Source of the DNA: Cherax quadricarinatus
Lineage: Eukaryota > Arthropoda > Malacostraca > Decapoda > Parastacidae
Assembly (NCBI RefSeq): GCF_038502225.1
Contig: NC_091369.1
Location: 18,206,385 to 18,270,384, forward strand
Reading direction: 5' to 3'
Length of the DNA: 64,000 bases
This document shows positions 54,233 to 64,000 of this stretch, in pieces. Numbering within the stretch: position 1 is the stretch's first letter; each line of letters starts with the position of its first letter. The notes beneath the pieces are model-generated. The model was not told where the DNA came from. It ran no database searches and saw only the letters and a list, made by a program, of their open reading frames with translations. A program made the position numbers and the translations under genes.

Positions 54233-55568
54233 ATAATAAGTCAACTCACTTATTTACCCCTATCTCACCTATGGAATTTGTGCATGGAGCTCAACAACAA
54301 TAAACCATCTCAGACCATTAATTACCCAACAAAAGGCTGCAGTCAGAATGATGATAAATTCCCACTACAGGCAGCACACTCCACCAATATTCAAAACTCT
54401 AAACCTACTCACCATACAAAACATCCATACTTATTACTGCACCTACTACATTCATAGAACACTTAACTCGGATATAAACCCTCCCCTCAAACGTCTCCTT
54501 ACCAGCCTCAACAGAACACATGACCATAACACAAGGCACAGATCACCCTTTGATATTCCTTGTGTCCATCTCACACTATGCAAAAGCTCAATGCACATAA
54601 AAGGCCCAAAAATCTGGAATTCACTACCCGTGAATATAAAAAAAACACTGTTTATAAATTCAAGTCTCTTCTTAAAAATCACTTACTCACCCACAACCAA
54701 ATAAATACTGAATAATTGTATCTCATAAATGTTTAACCTGTGACCCAATCAAACTTTGTTATTTTTAATTACATTACCTAACAGAACACTCCATTCTACT
54801 GAATGCACAGCAACACAGTAAATGACCATATGACCTGTCTTTGAAATACTCATTTGTGCTTAATTGTTAACTGTTTACAACAATGCTTACCACTGAACAT
54901 ATCATTGCTTAGTTAATCTTTAGTTAATTTTAAGCCTGCCCATAATGCCCTATACACAAATAACCCGCACATAAAAGAGAGAAGCTTACGACGACGTTTC
55001 GGTCCGACTTGGACCATTGACAAAGTCACACTAATCAGAGGTGGAGCAGGACGGCTATATATAGGCAGGAAGAGGTGGTGGTAGTGGTAGTAGTACAAGA
55101 ATTGTATATAATACCGACAAGATGAAATTAAGACACATGCACAACACCCGGGCATCCCCATCGTAGACGTTTCGCCATCCAGCCAGCCACTGGATGGCGA
55201 AACGTCTACGATGGGGATGCCCGGGTGTTGTGCATGTGTCTTAATTTCATCTTGTCGGTATTATATACAATTCTTGTACTACTACTACTACTACTACCAC
55301 CACCTCTTCCTGTCTATATATAGCCATCCTGCTCCACCTCTGGTTAGTGTGACTTTGTCAATGGTCCAAGTCGGACCGAAACGTCGTCGTAAGCTTCTCT
55401 CTTTTATGTGCGGGTTATTTGTGTATCGTTCCAGTCACGGTATTGTGCCTTTTTTGTTATTCATAATGCCCTACATACAAGGGGCTTTGGCATGTTACAC
55501 TTAACCACTGTATTTCCTTGTACTTCTATGTATCATGTTAAAATTAATAAATAAATAAATAAATAACA
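54233..55568 (+). mobile_element. LINE 'F' copy 2, 3' part with nested Penelope-like pair
   Basis: Coding (PYLTYGICAWSSTTINHLRP, LNLLTIQNIHTYYC, HIKGPKIWNSLPVNI) in frame 54348-54704 is homologous to F copy 1. The 3' UTR is interrupted at 54953-55461 and resumes to end in ATTAATAAATAAATAAATAAA. Confidence 0.85.
54953..55461. mobile_element. head-to-head Penelope-like inverted pair with 12-bp target duplication
   Basis: CATAATGCCCTA occurs at 54941-54952 and 55462-55473. Between them, a left arm (54953-55182) is the near-perfect reverse complement of the right arm (55190 on), separated by a 7-nt loop CCAGCCA. Each arm contains GGCGAAACGTCTACG, a TAC/CACC run and GGTCCAAGTCGGACCGAAAC. The right arm extends about 37 bp further (CAGTCACGGTATTGTGCC). 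I link the family to Penelope-like elements by terminal sequence and inverted arrangement; no RT or GIY-YIG domain is present. Confidence 0.75.
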
Positions 55569-55604
55569 TAGAAACGTGATATATACTCTAGAATAAATAA
55601 AATA

Positions 55605-55703
55605 CAGTGGACGCTCGGTTATCGGCCGTAATCCGTTCCAGAAGCTCAGCCTAAAACCGAAATGGCTGAAAACCGAAATAATATTTCCCATAAGAATTAA
55701 GCC
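55605..55703 (+). mobile_element. truncated Tigger-like left end T8
   Basis: TA then CAGTGGACGCTCGGTTATCG, CGTAATCCGTTCCAGAAGC and CCGAAATAATATTTCCCATA. A piggyBac MITE interrupts it and no right end follows. Confidence 0.82.
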
Positions 55704-56763
55704 TTAACCCTTTCATGGTTGAGAGGCCCTCTCCTAAACTCGTTATCAGGGTCGAAAATTTTTTGGAAAAAAAAAAAAAATTATTTTTTCTTATGAAATG
55801 ATAAAGAATCTTTTCCCAATCATAATGACACCAAAAGTATGAAATTTGATGGAAAACTTATGGAATTATGCTCTCACGAAGTTAGCAGTCTCAACAATGT
55901 TTATGCATCGGCAATTTCGGCCAATTCCAGTGTACAAGTCGACAAAAATCATATCTATTTTGCTAGAACTCTGTTTTGTCTATAGAATGAGTACAAGAAA
56001 CCACCCAGTTACTGATTCCAACTATCCAATAAAGTGGTCAGAAATTGGCAATTTTGCCAATTTCACACACATTTCAGAAGATGCCAATTTCCAAATAGGG
56101 TCCAGAATAAACAAGACAGACATTCCTGACACTAAAATAGCATTTTCTCTGTTCATTAGTCACATCCCCTGGCCCCTCTTATATCTCTTTTGTTTTCCAC
56201 TTTGAATTTTTATTCTCACAAAAAATAAAAGATTTACTGTTATGCAGACTACTGCATTAGTGTAGAAATGGTATAAATAATATCAGTGCACTTGTGAAAG
56301 AATATTAGACTCACCAGTTGACGTGTATTGGACGCTTGGCATGATTTGCTTACTTTTGAACTTTAGTAAATATCAAATATTTCTGCTTCTTTGAGCTCAA
56401 TTTCGAGGTACTTTTCAATATGAAACCAATGAAAATCATCTCAATTTCTGTAATATGTCTTCCATTCTATAAAATGAGACCAGGAAAACTAAAATACAAC
56501 CATAAATACCATATGAAAATATACTGCAAAGTCGCTGTTTTAAACCAAAAATACGGTCGGAGTTTGTTTTTACTTATTACGCACTGTGTGCTGCAGGATT
56601 TTTTTTTATACTGTGCACTGACCACATAGACCCATTCTTTCATATGTAGGCCTACCAGCTTTCTATCACTAGATTTGAAGGCGCTAGAATTTAGGAGTAC
56701 TAGTACGTCAATAACCATGGTGTGTAAGTTGTACTAGTATATCGGAAGCCCTGAAAATGTTAA
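55704..56763 (-). mobile_element. piggyBac MITE m4 in T8
   Basis: TTAACCCTTTCATGGTTGAG at left; CCCTGAAAATGTTAA at right. Right-end palindromes GTACTAGTAC (56697) and GTACTAGTAT (56731). The interior is homologous to m1-m3. Confidence 0.9.
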
Positions 56764-56882
56764 ACTGTCCAAACATAGATCTATGTCCATGTGCGGAGGG
56801 CTCCGAACGTAGATCTAATTTTTTTACGTGCTTTCAAATGGGGAAAATCAAGGTCAGAGCGCTACACACGTGAACGTAGATC
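56760..56882 (+). mobile_element. truncated piggyBac left end sharing the TTAA of m4
   Basis: TTAAACTGTCCAAACATAGA starts directly at the right TTAA of m4. Palindromes ATAGATCTAT (56775) and GTAGATCTAA (56809). It is cut by the RTE fragment. Confidence 0.82.
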
Positions 56883-57144
56883 TATGTTTGCAACTTGCAA
56901 CATCTGCCACATTGCTCCCCTATCCACTCTATCATATGCCTTTTCTAAATCCATAAATGCAATAAAAACTTCCCTACCTTTATCTAAATACCGTTCACAT
57001 ATATGCTTCAATGTAAAAACTTGATCTACACATCCCCTACCCACTCTGAAACCTTGCTCATCCGCAATCCTACATTCTGTCTTACCACTAATTCTTTCAA
57101 TTATAACCCTACTGTACACTTTTCCTGGTATACTCAGTAAACTT

Positions 57145-57600
57145 CTTTCAACACACCAGCCGTATCCCACCGAGGCGGGGTGGCCCAAAAGGAAAAACGA
57201 AAGTTTCTCCTTTTACATTTAGTAATATATACAGGAGAAGAGGTTACTAGCCCCTTGCTCCCGGCATTTTAGTCGCCTCTTACAACACGCATGGCTTACG
57301 AAGGAAGAATTCTGTTCCACTTCCCCATGGAGATAAGAGGAAATAAACAAGAATAAGAACTAGAAAGAAAATAGAAAAAACCCAGAGGGGTGTGTATATA
57401 TGTGCTTGTACATGTATGTGCAGTGTGACCTAAGTGTAGTAGCAAGACATACCTGAAATCTTGCATGTTCATGAGACAGAAAAAAGGACACCAGCAATCC
57501 TACCATCATGTAAAACAATTATAGGCTTTCATTTTACACTCACTTGGCAGGATGGTAGTACCTCCCAGGGCGGTTGCTGTCTACCAACCTACTACCTACG
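57145..57600 (-). repeat. dispersed repeat inserted in H1 RT
   Basis: Between KRDCKNY and LLSIPGK coding lies about 455 bp including CCACCGAGGCGGGGTGGCCC, AGTTTCTCCTTTTACATTTA and TAGCCCCTTGCTCCCGGC. I recognise it as a common decapod repeat (from memory). No coding. Confidence 0.65.
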
Positions 57601-58196
57601 ACTCGGTAAACTTATTCCTCAATAATTTTTACAATCTCTCTTGTCCCCCTTCCCTTTATATAAACTGACTATACATGCTCTCTGCCAATCCCTAGGTACC
57701 CTCCCCTCTTTCATACATTTATTAAACAAAAATATCAACCACTCCAACACTATATGCCCCCCTGCTTCTAACATTTCTGTTATGATCCTGTCAGTTCCAG
57801 CTGCTTTACCCCCTTTCATTCTATGTAATGCCTCACGCACCTCCCTCACACTCGCATCCTGTTCGTCTTCACTCCTAAAAGATGGTATACCTCCCTGGCC
57901 AGTGCATGAAATTACCACTTCCCTTTCTTCGTCGACATTTAAAAGTTCCTCTAAATATTCTCACTATCTACCCAAAACCTCCATCTCCCCATCTGCTAAC
58001 TCCCCTACTCTGTTTTTAACTGACAAATCCATTCATTCTCTAGGCTTTCTTAACTTGTTTAACTCACTCCAAAATTTTTTCTTATTTTCATTAAAATTTC
58101 TTGACAGTGCCTCTCCCACTATCATCTGCTCTCCTTTTGCACTCTCTCACCACTCTCTTACTCTCCATATACTCTACTCTTCTTATAACACTTCTG

Positions 58197-58365
58197 ACTC
58201 ACAAAATCGTAATGACACGATTGCAAACAAAGATTCGTCTAACTAGGTATATACCTAGTTGGACGAGTCTTATTGTGGCTAGCTGGTCCAGTGGCTAACG
58301 TGACGGTCTGGAGTTTTGAGACACTCTGACCGCGGGTTCAATCCCGCCCATGGTATGGTTTGTTT
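58197..58365 (+). mobile_element. tRNA-like SINE with 10-bp target duplication
   Basis: AACACTTCTG flanks both sides (58187-58196 and 58366-58375). The element contains a tRNA-like part: TAGCTGGTCCAGTGGCTAAC (box A-like, about 58280) and GGTTCAATCCC (box B, 58335-58345), typical of RNA polymerase III promoters. The tRNA-like part lies in its right half, after a leader with the palindrome AACTAGGTATATACCTAGTT. It is not a functional tRNA, as no cloverleaf end or CCA-adjacent stem is evident. Confidence 0.8.
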
Positions 58366-58530
58366 AACACTTCTGGTTTGTAAAAACCTCTCATAATGTA
58401 ACTTTTTCTCTTTTATCACACCCTTTACTTCATCATTCCACCAATCACTCCTGTTTCCTCCTGCACCCACCCTCCTATAACCACAAACTTCTGCCCCACA
58501 TTCTAATACTGCATTTTTAAAACTATTCCA

Positions 58531-59110
58531 CCAACCTCTGCAACTTCTCTTCAGAATCTCCCAAAAGCACAGTGTCATCAGCAAAAAGCAACTGTGGCAA
58601 CTCCCACTTTGTATTTGGTTCTTTATCTTTTCACTCCACACCTCTTACCAAGACCCCCGCATTCACTTTTCTCACAACCCCGTCTATTAATATATTGAAC
58701 AACCACGGTGACATCACACATCCTTGTCTAAGGCTTACTTTTACTGGGAAATGATCTCCCTCTTTCCTACACACTCTAACCTGAGCCTTGCTATCCTCGT
58801 AAAAACTCTTCACTGCTTTCAGTAACTTTCCTCCTATACCACACGACTGCAACATCTGCCACATTGCCCCCCTATCCACCCTGTCATATGCTTTTTCCAA
58901 ATCCATAAATGCCACAAAAAACCTCTTTAGCCTTATCTAAATACTGTTCACCTATATGTTTCACTGCAAACACTTGGTCTATAAACCCCCTACCTTTCCT
59001 AAAGCCTCCTTGTTCATCTGCTATCCTACTCTCCGTCTTATTCTTAATTCTTTCAATAACAACTCTACCATACACTTTGGCAAGTATACTCAACATACTT
59101 ATGGAAGAGT
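58531..59110 (-). pseudogene. RTE-type LINE 'H2' RT fragment
   Basis: Minus strand: LAKVYGRVVIERIKNKTESR, EQGGFRKGRGFIDQVFAVKH, MLQSCGIGGKLLKAVKSFYE, LRQGCVMSPWLFNILIDGVV, then in another frame LLFADDTVLLGDSEEKLQRL with the catalytic Asp pair. It ends where H1 begins, so two truncated copies of one family lie head to tail. Confidence 0.85.
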
Positions 59111-59314
59111 GAAGAGGTAGGGGTCATCCCAAGAAGAGTTGAAGAGGAGGGAGTAAAGGAGGTTTTGTATACTAAGGACTTATGTATCCAACAGGTTAAT
59201 GTGAACATGGTGATCAGAGTGGAGGCAAGTGGTTTTATGGCTTGATGTGCTTTTTAAATATGATCAAGATAACATTAGTGAAGGGACTAGCCAGACTAGC
59301 CTTGCTGTTATTTA
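59111..59314. other. unassigned sequence
   Basis: Nothing recognised. Confidence 0.5.
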
Positions 59315-59430
59315 TACATTGAACTGTGCAGCCAGCAGTACCAGCCTAGTTAAGTCCTTGATCCTGTGGTAGGCCTGGTCTGGGACTGGGCAGTGGGGGC
59401 ATTGACCCTGGAAATGTGCTTCAGGTAGCA
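59315..59430 (+). mobile_element. LINE B 3' end fragment, copy 3
   Basis: GCAGCCAGCAGTACCAGCCT to GGGGGCATTGACCCTGGAAA matches the end of LINE B (23885-23985). Only about 115 bp remains. Confidence 0.85.
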
Positions 59431-61150
59431 AGTCCTTTTCTGGGGTTACTTCTCTTCTCTGTTTCTTAATGGCACTAGGACCAGCTTCAGAGTCACTGTG
59501 CACCTGTGGCACTAAATACTTGTCCAGAGAGCTCTGTTTCTGGCATCTCTTTAAAACTTTCCTAAAATGGGCCAAGACTTTGTCACTGTACAAGTTGCCG
59601 ATATGGCTTGCAACAGCCTTGTCAGGGTGATGTTTCTCAATAAATCTTTCCATCCTACCCCCACATTTCAAAAATCTCCTTAATTTCTAAAGAAGGCAAC
59701 TTCTTTCATCTCTCTTCCTCCTCCTCTGCAGCAATATTCTGAGCTGTGGTCTGTTGCTGTTCCTGTTGAAGCTCTTGCAGCTCCTCAGTGGTTAGCTCTT
59801 CTTTGTTTTTCTCCAGCAACTCTTCCACATCCTCCAAACTCGCATCCAACCCCGTGGAACTCTCCAATGCCACAATAGATTTCACAATTGTCATAGGCTC
59901 ATCAGTTTGTGGACACAATCTGGCCACAATTTTCTCCAAGCAGAGTTCAAAGTTCTGGTAGTCATTCCCTCCCAAGCCTTACCTATAAGGCTTATGCAAT
60001 GGAGGATACTGAAGTGATCTTTCCAAAACTCTCTTAGGGTCAAGTGAGTGTTTGAGGTCACATTAAAGCACCTCTGAAACATTGCTTTGGTAAAGAGTTT
60101 TGTAAAGTTTGAAATAATCTGCTGGTCCATGGGCTGGAGGAGAGGAGTAGTATTAGGGGGAAAGAACTTTACTGTGATGAACCCAAACTCCTCCAGAATT
60201 AGGTCATCCAAGTTTGGAGGATGAGCAGGTGCACTGTCCATTAGCAGAAGGCACTTGAGATCCAATTGATTTTCCAGGAGGTAATTCTTCACACTAGGGA
60301 CAAACAGTTCATTGAACCACTCGACGAAAATTTTCCTCGTGGTCCATGTCTTATTATTAGCTTTCCAAAACACACACAATTCACTCTTCATAACATTGTT
60401 TTTCCTGAACACACTGGGATTTTCAGACTGGTACACTAGTAATGCCTTCACTTTGAAATCCCCACTAGCATTAGCACAGAACATGAGTGTCAGCCTGTCT
60501 TTCGTAGGCTTGTATCCTGGCAGTCCCTTTTCCTCCTGAGTAATGTAGGTCCTCTTTGGCATTTTCTTCCAAAAGAGGCCTGTTTTGTCACAACTGAACA
60601 CTTGTTCAGGTTTCAATCCTTCAGCCTCTATGTACTCCTTGAATTCACTTACGAATTTTGTAGTTGCATTTTTGTCAGAACTGGCAGCCTCACCATGCCT
60701 TATCACACTGTGCATGCCACTATGGTTCTTAAATCTCTCAAACCAGCCTTTGCTGGCCTTAAATTCACAAATATCAGTACTCGTTGCAGGCAATATCTTT
60801 ACGAGATTGTCATGCAACTACCTAGCCTTTTCACAAATAAGCGACTGCATAAGACTATCTCCTGCTAATTGTTTCTCATTTATCCACACCAATAATAACT
60901 TCTCAACATCTTCGAGTACTGGTGATCTCATTTTTGTCAGTATATTTACCCCCTTTGCAACAACAGCTTCCTTGATTTCCTTCTTCTTGGCCAGGATGGA
61001 AGCTATGGTTGTATGGGGTTTCTTATACATCCTGGCCAGTTCGGCCACACGTACGCCACTTTCATATTGTTCAATGTTTTTCTTGAATTCACTCGTATTT
61101 CTCACCTTCTTTACCAAAGACCTGGCACTAGGAGCTTTCTTTGGAGCCAT
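59431..61150 (-). pseudogene. Tigger T9 transposase
   Basis: ATG 61150 opens MAPKKAPSARSLVKKVRNTS and an HTH (VAELARMYKKPHTTIASIL). A single TAG at 60818-60820 interrupts an otherwise continuous frame to 59891, which includes GWFERFKNHSGMHSVIRHGE, FSCDKTGLFWKK, CLLLMDSAPAHP and LLQPMDQQI: all three catalytic Asp are present. After CVHK a small deletion shifts the frame; the acidic tail (DASLEDVEELLEKNKEEL) and C-terminus (KRCQKQSSLDKYLVPQ) follow in other frames to about 59435. This family is distinct from T2/T6. Confidence 0.92.
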
Positions 61151-61360
61151 GGTAGCTTATTTAGCAGTTGCAAGCACTAGAATGAATGGAAAATTATGAA
61201 ATATTTCATATGAACAAGTGAGGGGACTGTCACTCACCGGTAAACAATGGCAAACTGGCTGGGAAGGGAGGGCGAGGCAGCCCAGAGCCATGTGTACGTG
61301 TCCGGGACAAACGACGATTCGCAAGTCAATCGATGATTCGCAAGCCAATGTTTTGACATA

Positions 61361-62283
61361 ACATAAGAAAGAAGGAACACTGCAGCAAGCCTACTGACCC
61401 ATGCAAAGCAGGTCCATGTCCCCCCCCCCCTGCGGGATTAGCCCAATGACCCACCTAATGAGGTCACTTCCACTTAAGGAAGAAGCAACGCATCAGACCT
61501 AGTAGCACAAGCTAGTCAGGTCCAACTCACACCCACCCACACCGACTCGTATATTTATCTAACCTATTTTTAAAGCTACACAACATTTTAGCCTCGATAA
61601 TTGTACTCGGGAGTTTGTTCCACTCGTCCACAACTCTATTACCAAACCAGTGCTTTCGTATATCCTTCCAGAATCTGAATTTTTCCAACTTCAAACCATT
61701 GCTGTGAGCCCTGCCTTGGTGGGAAATTTTCAGCACACTATTTAAATCCCTTTTATTTATTCCTGTTTTCCATTTATACACCTCGATCATATCCCCCCTA
61801 ATTCTACGCCTTTCGAGAGAGTGCAGATTCAGGGCCCTCAGTCTATCCTCATCGGGAAGATTCCTGATACATGGGATCATCTTTGTCATCCTCCTCTGTA
61901 CTTTTTCCAGTGCATTTATATCCATTCTGTACTACGGTGACCAGAACTGCGCAGCATAATCTAAATGAGGCCTAACCAAGGATATATAGAATTGAAGAAC
62001 AGCCTGAGGACTTCTATTATTTATATTTCAAGATATGAAGCCAAGGAGTCTGCTAGCTTTATTGCAAACACTAATGCACTGTTGCCTTGGTTTTAGATTA
62101 CTGCTTACCAGAACTCCTAAATCTTTTTCGCAATCAGTAGCAATAAGATCTACATTATTTAGTTTATATGTGGCATGGTTATTTTCCTGTCCAACATTTA
62201 GAACTTTGCATTTGTCTATATTAAACTGCATCTGCCATTTCTCTGACCATTGCATCAGTCTTTTCAAATCATCCTGAAGTGCT
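61361..62283 (-). mobile_element. CR1 LINE 'E' family, 3' fragment in T9
   Basis: Minus strand: LMQWSEKWQMQFNIDKCKVL, CEKDLGVLVSSNLKPRQQC, LDYAAQFWSPYYRMDINALE, NLPDEDRLRALNLHSLERRR and NRLDKYTSRCGWV, closely matching LINE E residues after the FADD box. The 3' end at 61361 is ACATAAGAAAGAAGGAACAC on the plus strand. One stop near 62028 separates two frames. 5'-truncated. Confidence 0.92.
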
Positions 62284-62365
62284 CTATGGTCCTCGTGACG
62301 AAAATAATGTTATGATTTTCGAAAATTACGACTATTGAGCCTCATGATTATCAAGGGTCCACTGT

Positions 62366-62625
62366 ACGTTAGTTGAACCTCAATATATCCAACTCAGCCT
62401 ACATTAATCTTTCCCCACACTGATCATATGCTTCAAGTAATGACTTAAGAGAATGTAGAAATTTTCACTTGGTAAAATACTAAAAATAAAACTGGGAAAT
62501 TTGAAGGAGGTAGGAATATAACAATTATTCCTATATGCTCTTGTCCGCATGCTTCATTGTGCTCAGTGTTTTTTCGTATTTTCACGGTCTCTCTTGCGTG
62601 CTAGAACTTAAAACTGTGCCAGCGA
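62366..62625. other. unassigned sequence
   Basis: Nothing recognised. Confidence 0.5.
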
Positions 62626-63043
62626 CCTTATAAGACACATCCCTCTAGCACTTGGAACCAATCTTGGGGAGAAAATAGTATATACCGAGTCAAAAAAGGA
62701 GAATTAGTGTGCAATACCTAGCAGAGTATACTCCCAGAGGGGAACTATAAGCCTAGCATGCAGTGTGCAAAATAATAATTAAACTTTTCTTTGTCAGAGG
62801 AAAAAAAATCTCCCTGATAATACTGTGTATATATAATGTTATAGTGTATACCACAATGGCACTGTAGTGTATAGATAGTAAATGCTGAAGTGTCATTTAA
62901 AACAGGTGTAATTGTAACTGGAGTGATAGGCTTAAAGAGGCAGGTGCCAGCAGTCACCAGAAACCTACCACACAGGTCAGATGTTTTAATAATCTTCCTA
63001 GCCTGCTAGTGTACCTCGCCTATAACTTAGTGATACCAGTGGA
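62626..63043 (+). mobile_element. isolated LINE B 5' UTR fragment
   Basis: ACATCCCTCTAGCACTTGGAACC, GTCAAAAAAGGAGAATTAGTGT and CTATAACTTAGTGATACCAGTG match 18619-19018 over about 410 bp. There is no following coding sequence; the break is at 63043. Confidence 0.88.
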
Positions 63044-63082
63044 GAAATTTTTCCTTTTAAATTATGATAAGTTGCAAAATCT

Positions 63083-64000
63083 TGAGGTAATACGAAAATG
63101 GGCCAAGACTCTGTCAGTGTACAAGTTGCCGATATGGCTTGCAACATCCTTCTCAGGGTGATGTTTCTCCATAAATCTTTCCATCCTACCCCACATTTCA
63201 AAAATCTCCTTAATTTCTGAAGAAGGCACCTTCTTCCATCTCTCTTCCTCCTCTTCTGCAGCAAGATTCTGAGCTGCGATCTGTTGCTCTTCCTGCAGCA
63301 GCTCCTCAGCGGTTAGCTCTTCACTGTGGTCCTCCACCGACTCTTCCACATCCTCCAAACTCACATCCAACCCCATGGAACTCCCCAGTGCGACAATAGA
63401 GTTCACAACTGACATAGGCTCATCAGGGGCTGCCTCAAACCCTTCAAAATCCCTCTTGTGGACACAATCTGGCCAAAATTTTCTCCAAGCAGAGTTCAAA
63501 GTCCTGGTAGTCACTCCCTCCCAAGCCTTACCTATAAGGCTTATGCAATGGAGAATACTGAAGTGTTCTTTGCAAAAATCTCTTAGGGTCAAGTGAGTGT
63601 CTGAGGTCACATAAAGCACCTTTCAAACATTGCTTTGGTGTAGAGTTTTTTAAAGTTTGAAATGACTTGCTGGTCCATGGGCTGGAGGAGAGGAGTGGTA
63701 TTCGGGGGCAAGAACTTTACTGTGATGAACCCAAACTCCTTCAGAATTAGGTCATCCAAGTTTGGAGGATGAGCAGGTGCATTATCCATTACTAGGAGAC
63801 ACTTGAGATCCAATTGATTTTCCAGGAGGTAATTCTTCACACTAGGGCCAAACACTTCATTGAACCACTCGACGAAAATGTCCCTTGTGACCCATGCCTT
63901 ATTATTAGATCTCCAAAACACACAAAATTTACTCTTCATAACATTGTTTTTCTTGAACACACTGGGATTTTCAGAATGGTACACTAGCAATGGCTTCACT
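63083..64000 (-). pseudogene. Tigger T10 transposase, partial (runs off the window)
   Basis: Minus strand from the window edge: KPLLVYHSENPSVFKKNNVM, CLLVMDNAPAHPPNL (second Asp) and TPLLQPMDQQV (third Asp). After a frameshift near 63615 come TSDTHLTLRDFCKEHFSIL, the acidic tail (LDVSLEDVEESVEDHSEEL) and EKHHPEKDVASHIGNLYTDR. It belongs to the same subfamily as T9 and is better preserved. It is truncated at 63083; the first Asp and the HTH region lie outside the window. Confidence 0.9.

Larger units (their letters stand above)
56883..58530 (-). pseudogene. RTE-type LINE 'H1', linker and RT (with two insertions)
   Basis: Minus strand, from high to low coordinate: VCGYRRVGAGGNRSDWWNDE (EN-RT linker), KKFWSELNKLRK, VREALHRMKGGKAAGTDRI, WQRACIVSLYKGKGDKRDC, then after a repeat insertion LLSIPGKVYSRVIIERI, GFRVGRGCVDQVFTLKHI and FIAFMDLEKAYDRVDRGAMW. 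Stops and frameshifts are frequent. SINE (58197-58365) and dispersed repeat (about 57145-57600) insertions split it. RTE clade by motif style. Confidence 0.83.
59431..62365 (-). mobile_element. Tigger T9 (3' truncated) with nested CR1 fragment
   Basis: The 5' end (plus-strand right side) is ATCAAGGGTCCACTG then TA at 62366. The transposase runs minus from 61150. The 3' terminus is lost at the LINE B fragment. CR1 E2 (61361-62283) is inserted in its leader. Confidence 0.85.

Noticed and set aside
58266..58350. tRNA gene
   Set aside because: Box A and B motifs are present but the element has SINE target duplications and no convincing cloverleaf.

Overview
The window looks like repeat-dense nuclear DNA of a decapod crustacean (crayfish, lobster or shrimp-like). 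The judgement rests on recalled 3'-end signatures of LINE families I associate with decapods (CCAGGTAAACTCCAGGTA, AACTAGGTGAGTAC, ATTCTTATGTTCTTA, an RTE 3' end). The species is not resolved. No complete host gene, rRNA, genuine tRNA, LTR element or CRISPR array is visible. Almost every recognisable open frame belongs to a transposable element, and most elements sit inside others.

Layout. 290-905: CA and CT simple repeats. 914-6929: a degraded CR1-group LINE ('A': coiled-coil/RRM ORF1, endonuclease, RT) split by an antisense, 5'-truncated LINE ('B', 4629-6483). 6924-7825: a CA-rich minisatellite between two LINE A 3' ends. 7828-18617: a LINE B-like fragment ('C') split by a roughly 10 kb insertion with a 13-bp target duplication. 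That insertion is an I-clade LINE ('D': CCHC ORF1, EN, RT, RNase H), itself split by a nearly intact CR1 LINE ('E') with an esterase relic. 18619-24004: a nearly full-length LINE B whose ORF1 combines a PHD-like finger, a 36-bp repeat array and three CCCH fingers.

25096-33976: two abutting Tigger (pogo-like, TA target) transposons. They carry two 1.08-kb piggyBac MITEs, a 2,993-bp piggyBac with an almost intact transposase (TTAA target), and a 203-bp MITE. 34085-38349: a piggyBac remnant holding a Tigger with a DDE-deleted transposase and a second piggyBac filled with 1.2 kb of purine-only repeat. 41428-47489: a piggyBac-ended composite containing a TA-flanked 4.6-kb element, with a Penelope-like tail, a mini-Tigger and a long-palindrome transposon inside it. 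48285-56882: LINE fragments, nested Tiggers, two more piggyBac MITEs and a head-to-head Penelope-like inverted pair with a 12-bp target duplication. 56883-59110: RTE fragments with a tRNA-like SINE. 59315-64000: LINE B ends, two antisense Tigger transposases and a CR1 fragment.

Two patterns cross element boundaries. First, all eight readable piggyBac 'left' ends carry two 10-bp palindromes of form GTA-NNNN-TAC exactly 34 bp apart; the core differs between subfamilies but nearly always changes in both copies. Second, four unrelated element classes (LINE A, LINE B, piggyBac, Tigger) carry a 5'-splice-donor-like GTAAGT/GTGAGT/GTAAAC at or near their 3' ends, in Tiggers directly after AATAAA. Two short minus-strand stretches (47666-47724 and about 38619-38858) are weak candidates for host exons.
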